64,000 nt of DNA from Enterococcus florum (GTDB lineage: Bacteria > Bacillota > Bacilli > Lactobacillales > Enterococcaceae), in NCBI RefSeq assembly GCF_004309355.1, contig NZ_BJCC01000024.1:1-64000 (forward strand), in the 5' to 3' direction. The translations under genes and the position numbers were made by a program. The notes beneath the pieces were generated by a model. That model was not told the origin of the DNA and ran no database searches. It saw nothing but the letters and a program-made list of their open reading frames with translations. Below, in pieces: positions 1-8,435 of the stretch. Numbering within the stretch: position 1 is the first letter of the stretch; each line of letters starts with the position of its first letter.

Positions 1-54
1 AGAGGAGTGGATTTCTCCACTCCAAAAAAAGTCTAACTTTTTGGGGTCACTACA
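1..54 (-). mobile_element. End of an IS3-family-like insertion sequence, cut by the window edge
   Basis: Read on the minus strand, the element begins TGTAGTGACCCC and continues into AAAAAGTTAGAC, the form of a terminal inverted repeat in many IS3/IS150-type elements. The same roughly 40-bp end recurs at 46076. Only the tip is in the window, so the transposase and target duplication cannot be seen. The boundary at 54 is inferred from the TG terminus and from the break in the neighbouring coding frame. Confidence 0.6.
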
Positions 55-390
55 GATCTCGGATACGAACTGGTTGAATCCGCTGAAAAATTGCTGGTAC
101 TCCAAAAGCATTCGCTGCCAAAGGGTCAGAAGCCAATCGACTGACAGTGGGCGATTCAAGGGAAGCAGGGCATAAAGTCCTAGGATGTAACCGAGGACGC
201 AAACGATCACTTTGAGTCCATTTGCTTGAAAAAAGCCTAGACTCAAACAAAGCAGGGCGATTATTCCCCAGACCAATGACGGTGTTGTCAGATCATAAGC
301 ATGCAGGGCTTGAGGAAACACCACACTCAAGCTGATAAAACTAAATAACAAAAACGGCCATTTTTCTTTTAAACGTTGAATGGGGTTCAC
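55..390 (-). pseudogene. TgpA-like transglutaminase membrane protein, N-terminal part only, cut by the IS
   Basis: An open frame starts at a GTG (388-390), 7 bases after the DUF58 stop, and runs 112 codons to the IS end. The product is hydrophobic, with about three membrane segments (stretches like IIALLCLSLGFF and VIVCVLGYILGLYALLPL). The gene order MoxR, DUF58, membrane-anchored transglutaminase is very common in bacteria, so a TgpA-type protein is the best inference. The catalytic transglutaminase domain would lie beyond the insertion. The start is uncertain because the purine-rich SD-like run directly abuts the GTG. Confidence 0.5.
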
Positions 391-397
391 CTTCCTT

Positions 398-1390
398 TTA
401 CATGTTTTGCCATTGAGTCAATGTCAGATGATCGAAGACACTGACCTGATTATTTTCCTGAAGTCGTCGGATTTCCTGTTGTACGAGGGCATCCTTTTTG
501 ACAACCACTAAGACGATTTGTTTTTCCTTGAAAGCCGGCAGTTTCGGCGGGTCAGTAAAGGGTTGAAGCTCTGCGAACGCTTGCTCGGTAGGCTGAGCAT
601 AAAGTTGACTCCCCAACAAATATTGTTCAAAGAAATCGACGCCTTTGTACCAATCCTGCAAGGAATAATACAAGCTCAAAGTTTCCTCAAACAAAGGAGA
701 AGCAGCGCCATAAAATAACCAAACCATCGTAGTGGTCCGCTGGGTCTCATGTTCTCGATACATTAGCTCCGACTGCTTGCTGGAGAGCTTCCAATCAATA
801 TTTTTTGGAATGTCGCCGCTGCGGTAAGGCCGGTAATTTTTGATCGTGAAGGTGGATTCCCCGAAAAGCGATCGCTGGGAAAGCTGCTGCAGGGTCATTT
901 TTTTGTTGAAACGCTGGTATTCTGGCAATACCACCAATTTGGTTTTCAAGCTGGTATTATAGGTTTTACGAAAGAGCAGATCACTGCTGCTGTATTGGAC
1001 AGGCAGTGAATGAAAAACTCCACGTTGTCTTGCTGGCCAATCGAAGGTGGCTGACCGTGTTCCGCGTAAAAACAGGAACGTAGACACTGGGAGCGCCGAG
1101 TCTGCCAAAAGCGCCAGCTGAAACTGAAAGAAGGGCAGAAACAGCGGCTGTACAACTGTTACCGGCAGCTTGATTGTCTTACCAACATTGGTTGTCAGGC
1201 GCTCAGTCGTTTTCACTTGGACTCTTTTTGAAGGTGTCAAGAAATGGACGAGGCTGGATAATAGAAGAAAGCTCATCAGAAAAAACAGTGTCCAGCCAAT
1301 ATTAGTATTAAAGACTGCCCCATACAGTAAAACCGCTGCGTAAATAAGCAGGAAGATAAAAATTTTAAAAAAAATTTTGCTAAAACGCAT
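398..1390 (-). CDS. DUF58 domain protein
   Basis: 330 aa. Two membrane segments near the N-terminus (about residues 8-50) are followed by a soluble part carrying the DUF58 signature YRPYRSGDIPKNIDWKLSSK around residues 185-205. DUF58 proteins are almost always encoded with a MoxR ATPase and a transglutaminase-like membrane protein; the von Willebrand-like fold suggests a role in assembling or checking envelope proteins, but the biochemical function is not established. It lies 4 bases downstream of the moxR gene, in one operon. The partner downstream is broken by an IS, so this module may no longer work as a unit. Confidence 0.85.
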   Translation of the reverse strand: MRFSKIFFKIFIFLLIYAAVLLYGAVFNTNIGWTLFFLMSFLLLSSLVHFLTPSKRVQVKTTERLTTNVGKTIKLPVTVVQPLFLPFFQFQLALLADSALPVSTFLFLRGTRSATFDWPARQRGVFHSLPVQYSSSDLLFRKTYNTSLKTKLVVLPEYQRFNKKMTLQQLSQRSLFGESTFTIKNYRPYRSGDIPKNIDWKLSSKQSELMYREHETQRTTTMVWLFYGAASPLFEETLSLYYSLQDWYKGVDFFEQYLLGSQLYAQPTEQAFAELQPFTDPPKLPAFKEKQIVLVVVKKDALVQQEIRRLQENNQVSVFDHLTLTQWQNM

Positions 1391-1394
1391 AGGT

Positions 1395-2321
1395 CTATCT
1401 CCTCACTGGAACAGGGACACTATCAATGATCTCATGCAATACTTCTGACATCTCCGCACCGCCTGTGAGAATCAAGCGATGAGAAAAAACGAACGGCAGT
1501 AATTTTTGCAGATCTCCCGGGGTGACGAATGAGCGATTTTCCGTAAGGGCATAGGCTTTTGCCCCCTGGAGAAAGGCCATCGCGCCGCGAGGGCTGACAC
1601 CTAATTCGACAGAAGGATGCTGGCGAGAAGTCGTTACCAGCTGCAGGGCATAGCGAGCCACCACCTCATCTACATAGACCTTGTCCACTTGCTTTTTCAA
1701 TGCAGTTAGCTCTTCCAAAGAAAGAAACGAATGGATCAGCTTCAACGACTGCTCTCGTTCACCAGTCAGCAGCTCCAGCTCATCCGCAAAATCTGGGTAG
1801 CCAATATGTAAGCGAAACAAGAAGCGATCCAGCTGAGCTTCCGGAAGTGGATAGGTTCCTGCGTAGCTGACCGGATTTTGGGTCGCAAGGACAAAAAAAT
1901 GAGGGTTTAGGGCATACGTGTGGTTGTCGATGGTGACATGGCGTTCTGACATTGCCTCCAGCAAGGCGGCTTGGGTTCTTGGTGTGGTTCGGTTGATCTC
2001 ATCTGCCAGTAAAATCGTTGTGAAGATCGGGCCAGAACGAAATTCAAACTGATTGGCTTGGGCATTAAAAATCGATACCCCTAAAATATCGCTGGGCAGC
2101 AGGTCAGGTGTGAATTGGATACGGGAAAAGTCACTATGGATCGCTTTTGCCAATGATTTGACCAGCATAGTTTTTCCGACTCCTGGAATGTCTTCAAATA
2201 AAACATGGCCCCCGGCAAGTAAGGCCGTAACTGTTAATTGGATGACGTCTTTTTTTCCCAAAATCACTTTTTCGATCTCTTGGATCAGTGCGGTGATTTT
2301 AGCGGTATTCGGCTCAGGCAT
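1395..2321 (-). CDS. MoxR-family AAA+ ATPase
   Basis: 308 aa, the usual length. Walker A is EDIPGVGKTMLVKSLA at about residues 43-58, Walker B is ILLADEINR near residue 107, and the C-terminal AAA lid includes GVSPRGAMAF. MoxR ATPases act as chaperone-like factors for partner proteins, here most likely the DUF58 product encoded next. The ATG is preceded by AAAGGAGCACG on the minus strand. First gene of the moxR-DUF58-transglutaminase operon. Confidence 0.92.
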   Translation of the reverse strand: MPEPNTAKITALIQEIEKVILGKKDVIQLTVTALLAGGHVLFEDIPGVGKTMLVKSLAKAIHSDFSRIQFTPDLLPSDILGVSIFNAQANQFEFRSGPIFTTILLADEINRTTPRTQAALLEAMSERHVTIDNHTYALNPHFFVLATQNPVSYAGTYPLPEAQLDRFLFRLHIGYPDFADELELLTGEREQSLKLIHSFLSLEELTALKKQVDKVYVDEVVARYALQLVTTSRQHPSVELGVSPRGAMAFLQGAKAYALTENRSFVTPGDLQKLLPFVFSHRLILTGGAEMSEVLHEIIDSVPVPVRR

Positions 2322-2400
2322 AGCATCGTGCTCCTTTGGTTGGTTTTCTTTATTGTAATAGAATAACAGAACAAATGGCAGTTATACGCATTTTTCTTCA

Positions 2401-2442
2401 AAAAAAAGAAAAAAGCCGTGAGCCAAATTGGTATCACAGCTT
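2401..2442 (-). terminator. Terminator after azlD
   Basis: On the minus strand a 9-bp stem (AAGCTGTGA with TCACGGCTT, one mismatch) is followed by a T-rich run, directly after the azlD stop. Confidence 0.7.
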
Positions 2443-2452
2443 CAACTACTAT

Positions 2453-2761
2453 CTAAAAAGGGAACCTTTCCACCAAAAATACCACTACACAGCAGATTGT
2501 CGAAACCTTGAACAAATTTGCGCCGTTCCAGGCCGCTGTCATTCCAACAGCTAGTGCCAGCAAGCCGGAAAATGGAGAGCGGGTAGCTTCTACGATTGCC
2601 GGAAAAGTCATCACTGCCAATGTCACATAAGGAACGTAGTACAAAAAGGATTGAATGAACGAATTGTTAATGGGATTTCGGATCAAAGTCAGCGGGAGTA
2701 CCCGAATGCCGTAGGTCACCAGCGACATGATTGCGATATATACATAGATGTTAGACTTCAT
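2453..2761 (-). CDS. azlD: AzlD-like branched-chain amino acid export subunit
   Basis: 102 aa with four predicted membrane segments and the AzlD hallmark VLPLTLIRNPI near the N-terminus. AzlD is the small partner of AzlC; the pair exports branched-chain amino acids (and azaleucine) in Bacillus. Its start overlaps the end of azlC by 11 bases, which suggests translational coupling. A terminator follows. Confidence 0.88.
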   Translation of the reverse strand: MKSNIYVYIAIMSLVTYGIRVLPLTLIRNPINNSFIQSFLYYVPYVTLAVMTFPAIVEATRSPFSGLLALAVGMTAAWNGANLFKVSTICCVVVFLVERFPF

Positions 2762-3512
2762 GATACCCCTCCTCCTGATCGATTGGGAAAAGGACCGCAG
2801 CAGCCAAAGAAAGGATAATTGTCAACACAATGGTTTGCGTTCCGCTAGAAAAGATATGCAGCTGTTGAACGGCAAAGCTGGCTAGAAAACTAATGACCAC
2901 TAACCCGCGAATGACTTTGCTTTGTCTCATCGGTGGAACGATCACCGCTAGAAACATGCCATAAAGCGCGACACTTAAGGCGTTAACAATACTGGTAGGC
3001 AAAAGATTTCCAGCCGTGATCCCAATCGCAGTTCCGACCGCCCAGCAAGGAGCAGCCATCAAAATCGCGCCATACGTATAAAATGGATTAATGTAACCCG
3101 CTTGTGCGATTGTAATGCCAAACAGTTCGTCTGCCACATCATAGCCTAAAAGCAGACGGTGGTAGAAGGGTGTATCCGGAGAAAGCCGCTGACTCAAGGC
3201 ACAGCTCATCAGCATGTAGCGAGCATTGGCAACTAGTGTGACAATCGCAAGCTCTAGATAGCTGGCCTGAGCAGAGATTGACATCAGTGCGGCATATTGA
3301 CCGGCCGAGGCGTTATTCAGAATACTTTGTAAAAAGCCTTGAAACGGAGTCAATCCAGCTTTTCGTGCGGCGATCCCCAAGGAAAAGGAAACTGCGAAAT
3401 ACCCCAAGCCGATGGGAATTCCATCCCGCATGCCGCGGGCAAATACTTCTTTTGAAAAAAGACCGCTTTTGGTCGATGCATTGATCCATTTTTCTTTTTC
3501 CAACAGCCTCAC
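2751..3512 (-). CDS. azlC: AzlC-like branched-chain amino acid exporter
   Basis: 253 aa membrane protein with the AzlC motif GMRDGIPIGLGYFAVSFSLG at about residues 28-47 and ANARYMLMS in the middle. The longest frame begins with GTG at 3512; the ATG just before RDGIPIG would leave too short an N-terminus. It forms the transporter with AzlD. A LysR gene is transcribed divergently from the adjacent 95-bp gap and is the likely regulator. Confidence 0.88.
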   Translation of the reverse strand: MRLLEKEKWINASTKSGLFSKEVFARGMRDGIPIGLGYFAVSFSLGIAARKAGLTPFQGFLQSILNNASAGQYAALMSISAQASYLELAIVTLVANARYMLMSCALSQRLSPDTPFYHRLLLGYDVADELFGITIAQAGYINPFYTYGAILMAAPCWAVGTAIGITAGNLLPTSIVNALSVALYGMFLAVIVPPMRQSKVIRGLVVISFLASFAVQQLHIFSSGTQTIVLTIILSLAAAVLFPIDQEEGYHEV

Positions 3513-3531
3513 GCCTCCTCTTTTTGAAATT

Positions 3532-3559
3532 ATTATAGCAATCCTCTATACTAAGTAAA
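3532..3559 (-). promoter_or_regulatory. Promoter of azlCD
   Basis: On the minus strand, TTTACT (3554-3559) and TATAAT (3532-3537) are 16 bases apart. The LysR gene starts 49 bases away on the other strand, so its operator must lie in the same short gap. Confidence 0.6.
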
Positions 3560-3607
3560 ACGAATGATCGTGATGGATCCATAAGAAAAACTAATGGAGG
3601 TGAACGC

Positions 3608-4525
3608 ATGTTATCAAAATACGGTATTTTTTGCCGTGTGGTAGAGCTTGGCAGCTTCACACAGGTTGCTCGAGAGATCGGGTATTCGCAAAGTGCGGTC
3701 AGCCAAATTGTCAAATCATTAGAGAGCGAATTGGCGGTCACTCTGGTCAACCGCAGGAAAGAAGGACTGACCTTAACAAAGGACGGAGAACAATTTTTCC
3801 CTTACCTGCAGGCGATTCAGATTGCCGAAGAGGAACTGAAACAAAAGCAAAAAGAAGTTCACGGTTTAGAAAAAAGCACGATCCGCATCGGGACCTTTAC
3901 CAGCATCAGCCAAAATTTTTTGCCACCTTTGATGAAAAGCTTTAAGGAGCGCTATCCGAAAGTAAATTTTGAACTGCTGCAAGGCGAGTACACCAGTATT
4001 ACAAACTGGATCGAGACCAATGTCGTTGATTTTGGTTTTACTTACAACCAGAATTTGCGAATGGAGGGCAAAGATCTGTACACTGACAAAATGCTGGCGA
4101 TCTTGCCCAAAGAGCATCCGCTGACTGAACAGAAGGTCGTCAGTTTGGCTGATTTGGCTAAGGAACCGTTGATTTTGCTGGACGAAGGGGAGTTCAGTGT
4201 TGCATTAAAGGCTTTCGAACAAGCCCAGCTGCAGCCTAAGGTCGAGTACAAAATTTACGACGATTATTCCATTTTAGCGATGGTCCAGCAAAATTTAGGA
4301 GTGTCGCTGATGTACAGTTTGGTTTTGTCCGGCCACGAGGACCAGGTCGAGATTCGGCCGATTAAGGAGAATCCGGAACGAACCGTGACTCTGGCCTGGC
4401 GCAATTGGCAAACCATGTCGCTAGCTTCGCGGCGATTTGCCGAGTTCATCATTGATCACATTGCGGAGACACGAAAAGACGACCCCAAGATCGTCGCCGG
4501 ATTAAGATTTACGAAGGAGAATTAG
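3608..4525 (+). CDS. LysR-family transcriptional regulator
   Basis: 305 aa, typical length. The N-terminal winged HTH (residues 1-60, REIGYSQSAVSQIVKSLE) is followed by a periplasmic-binding-like effector domain (about 90-295). ATG with GGAGGTGAACGC upstream. LysR regulators usually act on the divergent neighbour, here azlCD; the effector may be a branched-chain amino acid, but that is inference. A GNAT gene follows after one base and shares the transcript. Confidence 0.9.
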   Translation: MLSKYGIFCRVVELGSFTQVAREIGYSQSAVSQIVKSLESELAVTLVNRRKEGLTLTKDGEQFFPYLQAIQIAEEELKQKQKEVHGLEKSTIRIGTFTSISQNFLPPLMKSFKERYPKVNFELLQGEYTSITNWIETNVVDFGFTYNQNLRMEGKDLYTDKMLAILPKEHPLTEQKVVSLADLAKEPLILLDEGEFSVALKAFEQAQLQPKVEYKIYDDYSILAMVQQNLGVSLMYSLVLSGHEDQVEIRPIKENPERTVTLAWRNWQTMSLASRRFAEFIIDHIAETRKDDPKIVAGLRFTKEN

Positions 4526-4526
4526 G

Positions 4527-5072
4527 ATGGAAAAGAATGAAGACAGGCCGCTTATCATCCGTCAAGCCCAAAAGGCAGATGAGCAGAGAATCGCAGAATT
4601 TTACCAGCGAGTCATCCCCAGCATTGACCAGGAGCTGACCAGCTGGATTCCCGGGGTTTACCCATCTATCAAGAGCGCGCTCGAAGCGATCGGGGAAGGA
4701 ACATTTTATCTGGCGGCAATAGGGGAGTACGTCGCAGGTACTGTGATCTTGAATCATATCTTTGATGAAGAATATTCACTGATCCAATGGCAAGATCCTC
4801 AGCTAAAAACACCAGAAATTATGATCATCCACACGTTGGTGACGGATCCAGCCATTCGCAAAAAGGGAATCGCTCAGCAGCTGTTGGATTTCACAGTGGA
4901 ACTGGCAAAAGAACAAAAAGTCAAAGTGATTCGCCTCGATGTATTGGAACGAAACATCCCAGCAAAAACGCTGTATGAAAAGAAAGGCTTCGTGTATCGA
5001 GGAACCACAGATTTGGTGGCCTGGGACGGAGAAGGAGCCGATCGCTGCGATTTTTATGAACGAACGATTTAA
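4527..5072 (+). CDS. GNAT-family N-acetyltransferase
   Basis: 181 aa with one GNAT domain. The acetyl-CoA loop is VTDPAIRKKGIAQQLLDF (about residues 106-123), followed by IRLDVLERNIPAKTLYEKKGFVYRG, the typical motif B region. The ATG starts one base after the LysR stop and its RBS (GAAGGAG) lies inside the lysR end, so the two are translationally linked. The substrate is unknown. Confidence 0.88.
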   Translation: MEKNEDRPLIIRQAQKADEQRIAEFYQRVIPSIDQELTSWIPGVYPSIKSALEAIGEGTFYLAAIGEYVAGTVILNHIFDEEYSLIQWQDPQLKTPEIMIIHTLVTDPAIRKKGIAQQLLDFTVELAKEQKVKVIRLDVLERNIPAKTLYEKKGFVYRGTTDLVAWDGEGADRCDFYERTI

Positions 5073-5104
5073 ACGCTTGGCGGGATTATCTCGCTAAGCG
5101 TTTT
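5070..5104. terminator. Bidirectional terminator between convergent acetyltransferase genes
   Basis: A 12-bp stem (AAACGCTTGGCG with CGCTAAGCGTTT, one mismatch) has T-rich flanks on both strands and sits between two convergent stops. Confidence 0.8.
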
Positions 5105-5528
5105 TCAACATATCAAGATGGGGAATACCGTCCTCCAGATAAATTTCAGAGGTTGCTTTAAAGCCGAAACGGCTATAAAAATCCTGCAAATACGATTGTG
5201 CCGAGATCTTGATCGGCATTTTAGGAAACCGTTGCCGAATATCAGCTAATACCGCCTGAACCAGCTGTTCTCCCAATCCCTGCCTGCGAAATTTATCGAC
5301 CACCAGCACTCGGCCGAATGTCACATGATCCTCTCGAAGCATCACCCGTGCATAAGCCTTCAGTTGATCATTCTCACACAGTGAAACATGCCAAGCGTCT
5401 CGATCGTCTGCATCCACTTCCTGATACGGACACTGCTGCTCTACTACAAACACTGCAACACGCTCTTGAAAAATCGTGAGTAGTTCTGATACGGAGAGTT
5501 CATTTGTTTTTTTGATACGGATTTCCAC
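5094..5528 (-). CDS. elaA: ElaA-type GNAT acetyltransferase
   Basis: 144 aa. The N-terminal signature ERVAVFVVEQQCPYQEVDADD (split here: VFVVEQQCPYQE and VDADDRDAWH) is typical of the ElaA subfamily, and the acetyl-CoA loop is KFRRQGLGEQLVQAVL at about residues 83-98. The substrate is not known. Single gene, minus strand, ending in the shared terminator. Confidence 0.85.
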   Translation of the reverse strand: MEIRIKKTNELSVSELLTIFQERVAVFVVEQQCPYQEVDADDRDAWHVSLCENDQLKAYARVMLREDHVTFGRVLVVDKFRRQGLGEQLVQAVLADIRQRFPKMPIKISAQSYLQDFYSRFGFKATSEIYLEDGIPHLDMLKNA

Positions 5529-5676
5529 TGGAATACCTCCATTTTCTTGAAATAGGTAGTTTTACTATACGCTTAGCTGCAGGAAAAAGAAAGAGGCTAT
5601 CTATTCTAGAAAAATCAGGTTGAATGATTTAACTTCGATGTATTGAAAGAAGTCCGGAAGAACATAGAATTCCTAC

Positions 5677-5707
5677 TTGACTTAACCTCAGGGTGAAGGC
5701 GTATTGT
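5677..5707 (+). promoter_or_regulatory. MerR-type promoter with 19-bp spacer (site 1)
   Basis: TTGACT (5677-5682) and TATTGT (5702-5707) are separated by 19 bases, the long spacing used by MerR-family activators. The spacer holds an imperfect dyad (CTTAACC and GGGTGAAG). The same layout occurs at 6261 and 19302. Confidence 0.75.
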
Positions 5708-5732
5708 AGAGAAAAGACGGGAGGATGGAGGA

Positions 5733-6248
5733 ATGAAACCCAGTGTTAGTCTTATATTCCTGCTGATCCTACTGACAGGCTGCAACTCGGGTTTCAGTGA
5801 GCCCGCTCAAACAAGTCTCAATTCAGACAGCTCCCATGTCAGGACGATCCCAGAAACCAATCAGCATCCCTTTGAAAGTGAGGAAAATCAATCCATGAAT
5901 CGATTAACGATCACCATCGGAAGGCAAACATTTTATGCAACTTTCGCAGAGAACATGACTGCAGAGGCCTTCAAGGAACGGTTACCAATGACAGTATCTA
6001 TGGATGAATTGAACGGCAATGAAAAATATTATTATTTGCCTGAGCGCTATCCTAGCAACAGTGAGCGAGTAGGAGCAATCAATAATGGTGATTTGATGTT
6101 GTATGGCTCGGATTGCTTGGTTCTCTTTTACAAAAGCTTTTCGACTTCATTTTCTTACAGCCGTATCGCAAAAATCGATGATCCAAACGGATTTGCTGAG
6201 GCGGTGGGACGACGCGGGGTGGAAGTGGCGTTTGCTTTGGCAGAATGA
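5733..6248 (+). CDS. Lipoprotein with cyclophilin-like domain
   Basis: 171 aa. The signal peptide ends in a lipobox (LLILLTGC, Cys about residue 17), followed by a Ser/Thr/Asn-rich linker to about residue 52. The C-terminal 115 residues match the cyclophilin-like fold family (ITIGRQTFYATFAENMTAEA and GDLMLYGSDCLVLFYKSF). These small domains are not proven isomerases; they recur near MerR regulators, aldo/keto reductases and flavodoxins in Firmicutes. Here the gene has its own MerR-type promoter and precedes the lyase and merR genes. Confidence 0.78.
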   Translation: MKPSVSLIFLLILLTGCNSGFSEPAQTSLNSDSSHVRTIPETNQHPFESEENQSMNRLTITIGRQTFYATFAENMTAEAFKERLPMTVSMDELNGNEKYYYLPERYPSNSERVGAINNGDLMLYGSDCLVLFYKSFSTSFSYSRIAKIDDPNGFAEAVGRRGVEVAFALAE

Positions 6249-6260
6249 TAAAGGATTTCC

Positions 6261-6291
6261 TTGACTTAACGTTAAGGTGGAGGTCTATACT
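6261..6291 (+). promoter_or_regulatory. MerR-type promoter with 19-bp spacer (site 2)
   Basis: TTGACT (6261-6266), 19 bases, TATACT (6286-6291). The spacer contains CTTAACG and AGGTGGAG, related to the half-sites at 5677 and 19302. It lies just upstream of the C-S lyase gene. Confidence 0.78.
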
Positions 6292-6318
6292 CCAAGAAAA
6301 CGAACCGAGGAGACGAGT

Positions 6319-7515
6319 ATGGAACATTTTGATCAAGAAACTCAGCGATTTCACACGAACGCTTACAAGTGGGGTATTTCTGAGGGGGAGCTGCCGATGT
6401 GGGTGGCGGATATGGATTTTCAGACAGCTCCTGCAATTATTGAAGCGATTGAGACACGGACCGCACATGGTGTTTTTGGGTATAACGGTATTCCGCAGGC
6501 TTTTTATCAGGCTGTAGCGGAGTGGTGGAACCGTCGTCATGGATTGGATCTTGAAGAAGAGTGGGTCCTCTTTTGCACCGGAGTAGTTCCAGCGATTTCG
6601 TCGATCGTTCGCAAGGTGACTAAGGTTGGAGACAAGGTAGTGATCTTTTCGCCCGTGTACAATATTTTCTACAACTCGATCGTGAATAACCATCGCAATG
6701 TTCTCTCCAGTGATTTGGTGCATCAAGAAGGACACTATGCGATCGACTTTGAAGATCTGGAAAAGAAATTGGCAGATGCACATACCTCGCTGCTGGTTTT
6801 CTGCAATCCTCATAATCCGATCGGTAAGATCTGGGAGACAGATACATTGGAAAAAATTGGTCGTTTGTGCTTAAAATACCAGGTGACGATCGTTAGTGAT
6901 GAAATTCATTGTGATCTGACATTCCCTGGAATACGGTATAATTCCTTTTACTCAGTTTCTGACGAAGTACGGGAAAACGTGATTCTGTGCTGTGCACCTA
7001 CTAAAGCCTTCAACATTGCTGGTCTGCAGACAGCAGCAATCGTCGTCAAAAATCAGCGGCTGCGCAGTTTAGTCAATCGCGGGATCAACACTGACGAAGT
7101 GGCGGAACCGAACAGCTTCGCGATCCAAGCTGCCATTGCCGCGTTTACCAAAGGCGAAAGCTGGCTGGAGGAGTTGAATCACTACCTGTATCAAAACCGT
7201 GAATACATCAGCTTTTTCCTTGATCACCGACTTCCGGAAATTCATCTAGTGGCGAGTCAAGCAACTTATTTAGCCTGGCTGGATTGTTCGCAGCTGACTG
7301 AAGACGCGGATGAATTGTGCCGATTTATTCGTAAACAGACTGGATTGTATTTAACCGCAGGCTCGATTTTTGGAGAGAATGCTCAAGATTTTATCCGCTT
7401 GAATTATGCAACCAATCGTGCAAGAGTAGAGGATGGACTGCGGCGTCTGGAAAAAGGCGTTCAACTGTATAAAGAGACAGAAGGATTTATGAAAAGACAT
7501 TCAGACATGGTATAG
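6319..7515 (+). CDS. PatB/MalY-type aminotransferase fold C-S lyase
   Basis: 398 aa from the ATG at 6319, which follows GAGGAGACGAG; longer frames upstream would overlap the promoter. This PLP fold-type I protein shows MWVADMDFQTAPAIIEAI near residues 25-42, FCNPHNPIGK near 158, SDEIHCDLTFPG near 192 and the PLP lysine in APTKAFNIAGLQ near 233. PatB/MalY enzymes cleave the C-S bond of cystathionine, cysteine or S-conjugates to pyruvate, ammonia and a thiol. The merR gene follows after 24 bases. Confidence 0.88.
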   Translation: MEHFDQETQRFHTNAYKWGISEGELPMWVADMDFQTAPAIIEAIETRTAHGVFGYNGIPQAFYQAVAEWWNRRHGLDLEEEWVLFCTGVVPAISSIVRKVTKVGDKVVIFSPVYNIFYNSIVNNHRNVLSSDLVHQEGHYAIDFEDLEKKLADAHTSLLVFCNPHNPIGKIWETDTLEKIGRLCLKYQVTIVSDEIHCDLTFPGIRYNSFYSVSDEVRENVILCCAPTKAFNIAGLQTAAIVVKNQRLRSLVNRGINTDEVAEPNSFAIQAAIAAFTKGESWLEELNHYLYQNREYISFFLDHRLPEIHLVASQATYLAWLDCSQLTEDADELCRFIRKQTGLYLTAGSIFGENAQDFIRLNYATNRARVEDGLRRLEKGVQLYKETEGFMKRHSDMV

Positions 7516-7539
7516 TAAAACTAGAAAGAGGTTGAGGAT

Positions 7540-7944
7540 ATGAATATTTCAGAAGCCGCAAAATTAATGGACGTGACTGCAGTGACGCTGCGTTACTACG
7601 AACGGGTAGGGCTGATTCCCCCAGTTACTCGAAAAAACGGAGGTGTCAGAGATTTTCAGCAGGAGGATCTAAACTGGATCGAATTTATCAAATGCATGCG
7701 CAGTGCCGGACTCTCTGTAGAATCGTTGATCGAATACACCAGCCTGTATCAGCAAGGCGATGCCACATTGGAAGAACGCAAAAGCTTGTTGCAGGAAGAA
7801 AGAGACCAACTGGCTGCGAAGTATGAAGAAATCGGGGCTACGTTAAGACGCTTGGACAGCAAGATCGAAGATTACGAAAACGGAAAATTTCAAGCAGCTG
7901 AGAAACGTTTGCCGGACTGGACACCAAAGGAAGGAATAAATTGA
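7540..7944 (+). CDS. MerR-family transcriptional activator
   Basis: 134 aa. The N-terminal MerR HTH (MNISEAAKLMDVTAVTLRYY, residues 1-20, then wing) is followed by a coiled-coil dimer helix (about 75-118). There is no cysteine cluster for metals, so an organic effector or a stress-type signal is more likely. RBS AGAGGTTGAGG. It follows the lyase gene and probably drives the three 19-bp-spacer promoters in this window. Confidence 0.88.
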   Translation: MNISEAAKLMDVTAVTLRYYERVGLIPPVTRKNGGVRDFQQEDLNWIEFIKCMRSAGLSVESLIEYTSLYQQGDATLEERKSLLQEERDQLAAKYEEIGATLRRLDSKIEDYENGKFQAAEKRLPDWTPKEGIN

Positions 7945-7960
7945 TCGTCATTGTGTAAAG

Positions 7961-8002
7961 CAGTATAGGTGTTGGATTATTCCACTCTATACTGTTTTTT
8001 TG
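7961..8002 (+). terminator. Terminator after merR
   Basis: CAGTATAGGTG pairs with CACTCTATACTG (one mismatch) and is followed by a run of seven T. Confidence 0.8.
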
Positions 8003-8050
8003 TTGAATCCACTGGACTTATCCAATGAACAGCTTTGATTGTTTTTACTG

Positions 8051-8079
8051 TTGATTTTGTAAATTATCAAGAGGATAAT
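8051..8079 (+). promoter_or_regulatory. Promoter of the 8103 hypothetical gene
   Basis: TTGATT (8051-8056), 17 bases, GATAAT (8074-8079), 23 bases before the start codon. Confidence 0.5.
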
Positions 8080-8102
8080 AGTTGAAAAAGGGATGATAAA
8101 AA

Positions 8103-8423
8103 ATGAGCAAAAAAGTGATTTGGATTTGGTCACTCAACAGTCACCAGCAAACAGTCACCTCTCTTGCTGGGATGAATGTAACGATGCGACCCTATAAATT
8201 TCAAAGAGAATTGAAAGAAGCACTGGCTCCCGAATGGACCATTGACTTTATCAGCGATGATCTTTCAAAGGAGCTGCCAACAGCAGACGTAGTCGTTATT
8301 CCTAGAACAGGCAAAGCACTTTACGCCGAGCGCGCAAAACAAGCGAAGGTCATATGGGTCTCAGGAAATGAGGTCTTGGAGAACGACTACGAAGGAATTA
8401 AGAAAAAAATAGCAGAGGCTTAA
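8103..8423 (+). CDS. Small hypothetical protein
   Basis: 106 aa, not recognised. The sequence alternates predicted beta strands and helices (KVIWIWSL, WTIDFISD, ADVVVIPRTG, KVIWVSGNEV), suggesting a small Rossmann-like or EIIB-like alpha/beta fold. No cysteine or other obvious active site is visible. It has its own promoter and an acceptable RBS (AAAGGGATG), and lies between the merR terminator and the broken csaA gene. Confidence 0.55.
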   Translation: MSKKVIWIWSLNSHQQTVTSLAGMNVTMRPYKFQRELKEALAPEWTIDFISDDLSKELPTADVVVIPRTGKALYAERAKQAKVIWVSGNEVLENDYEGIKKKIAEA

Positions 8424-8435
8424 AGAAAGCCGGGA

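Noticed and set aside
3313-3750. Minus-strand frame of 145 codons across azlC and lysR
   Set aside because: It overlaps two well-supported genes and their promoter region.
6079-6813. Long minus-strand frame of 244 codons
   Set aside because: It lies antisense to the lipoprotein and lyase genes, has no RBS and no recognisable domain.
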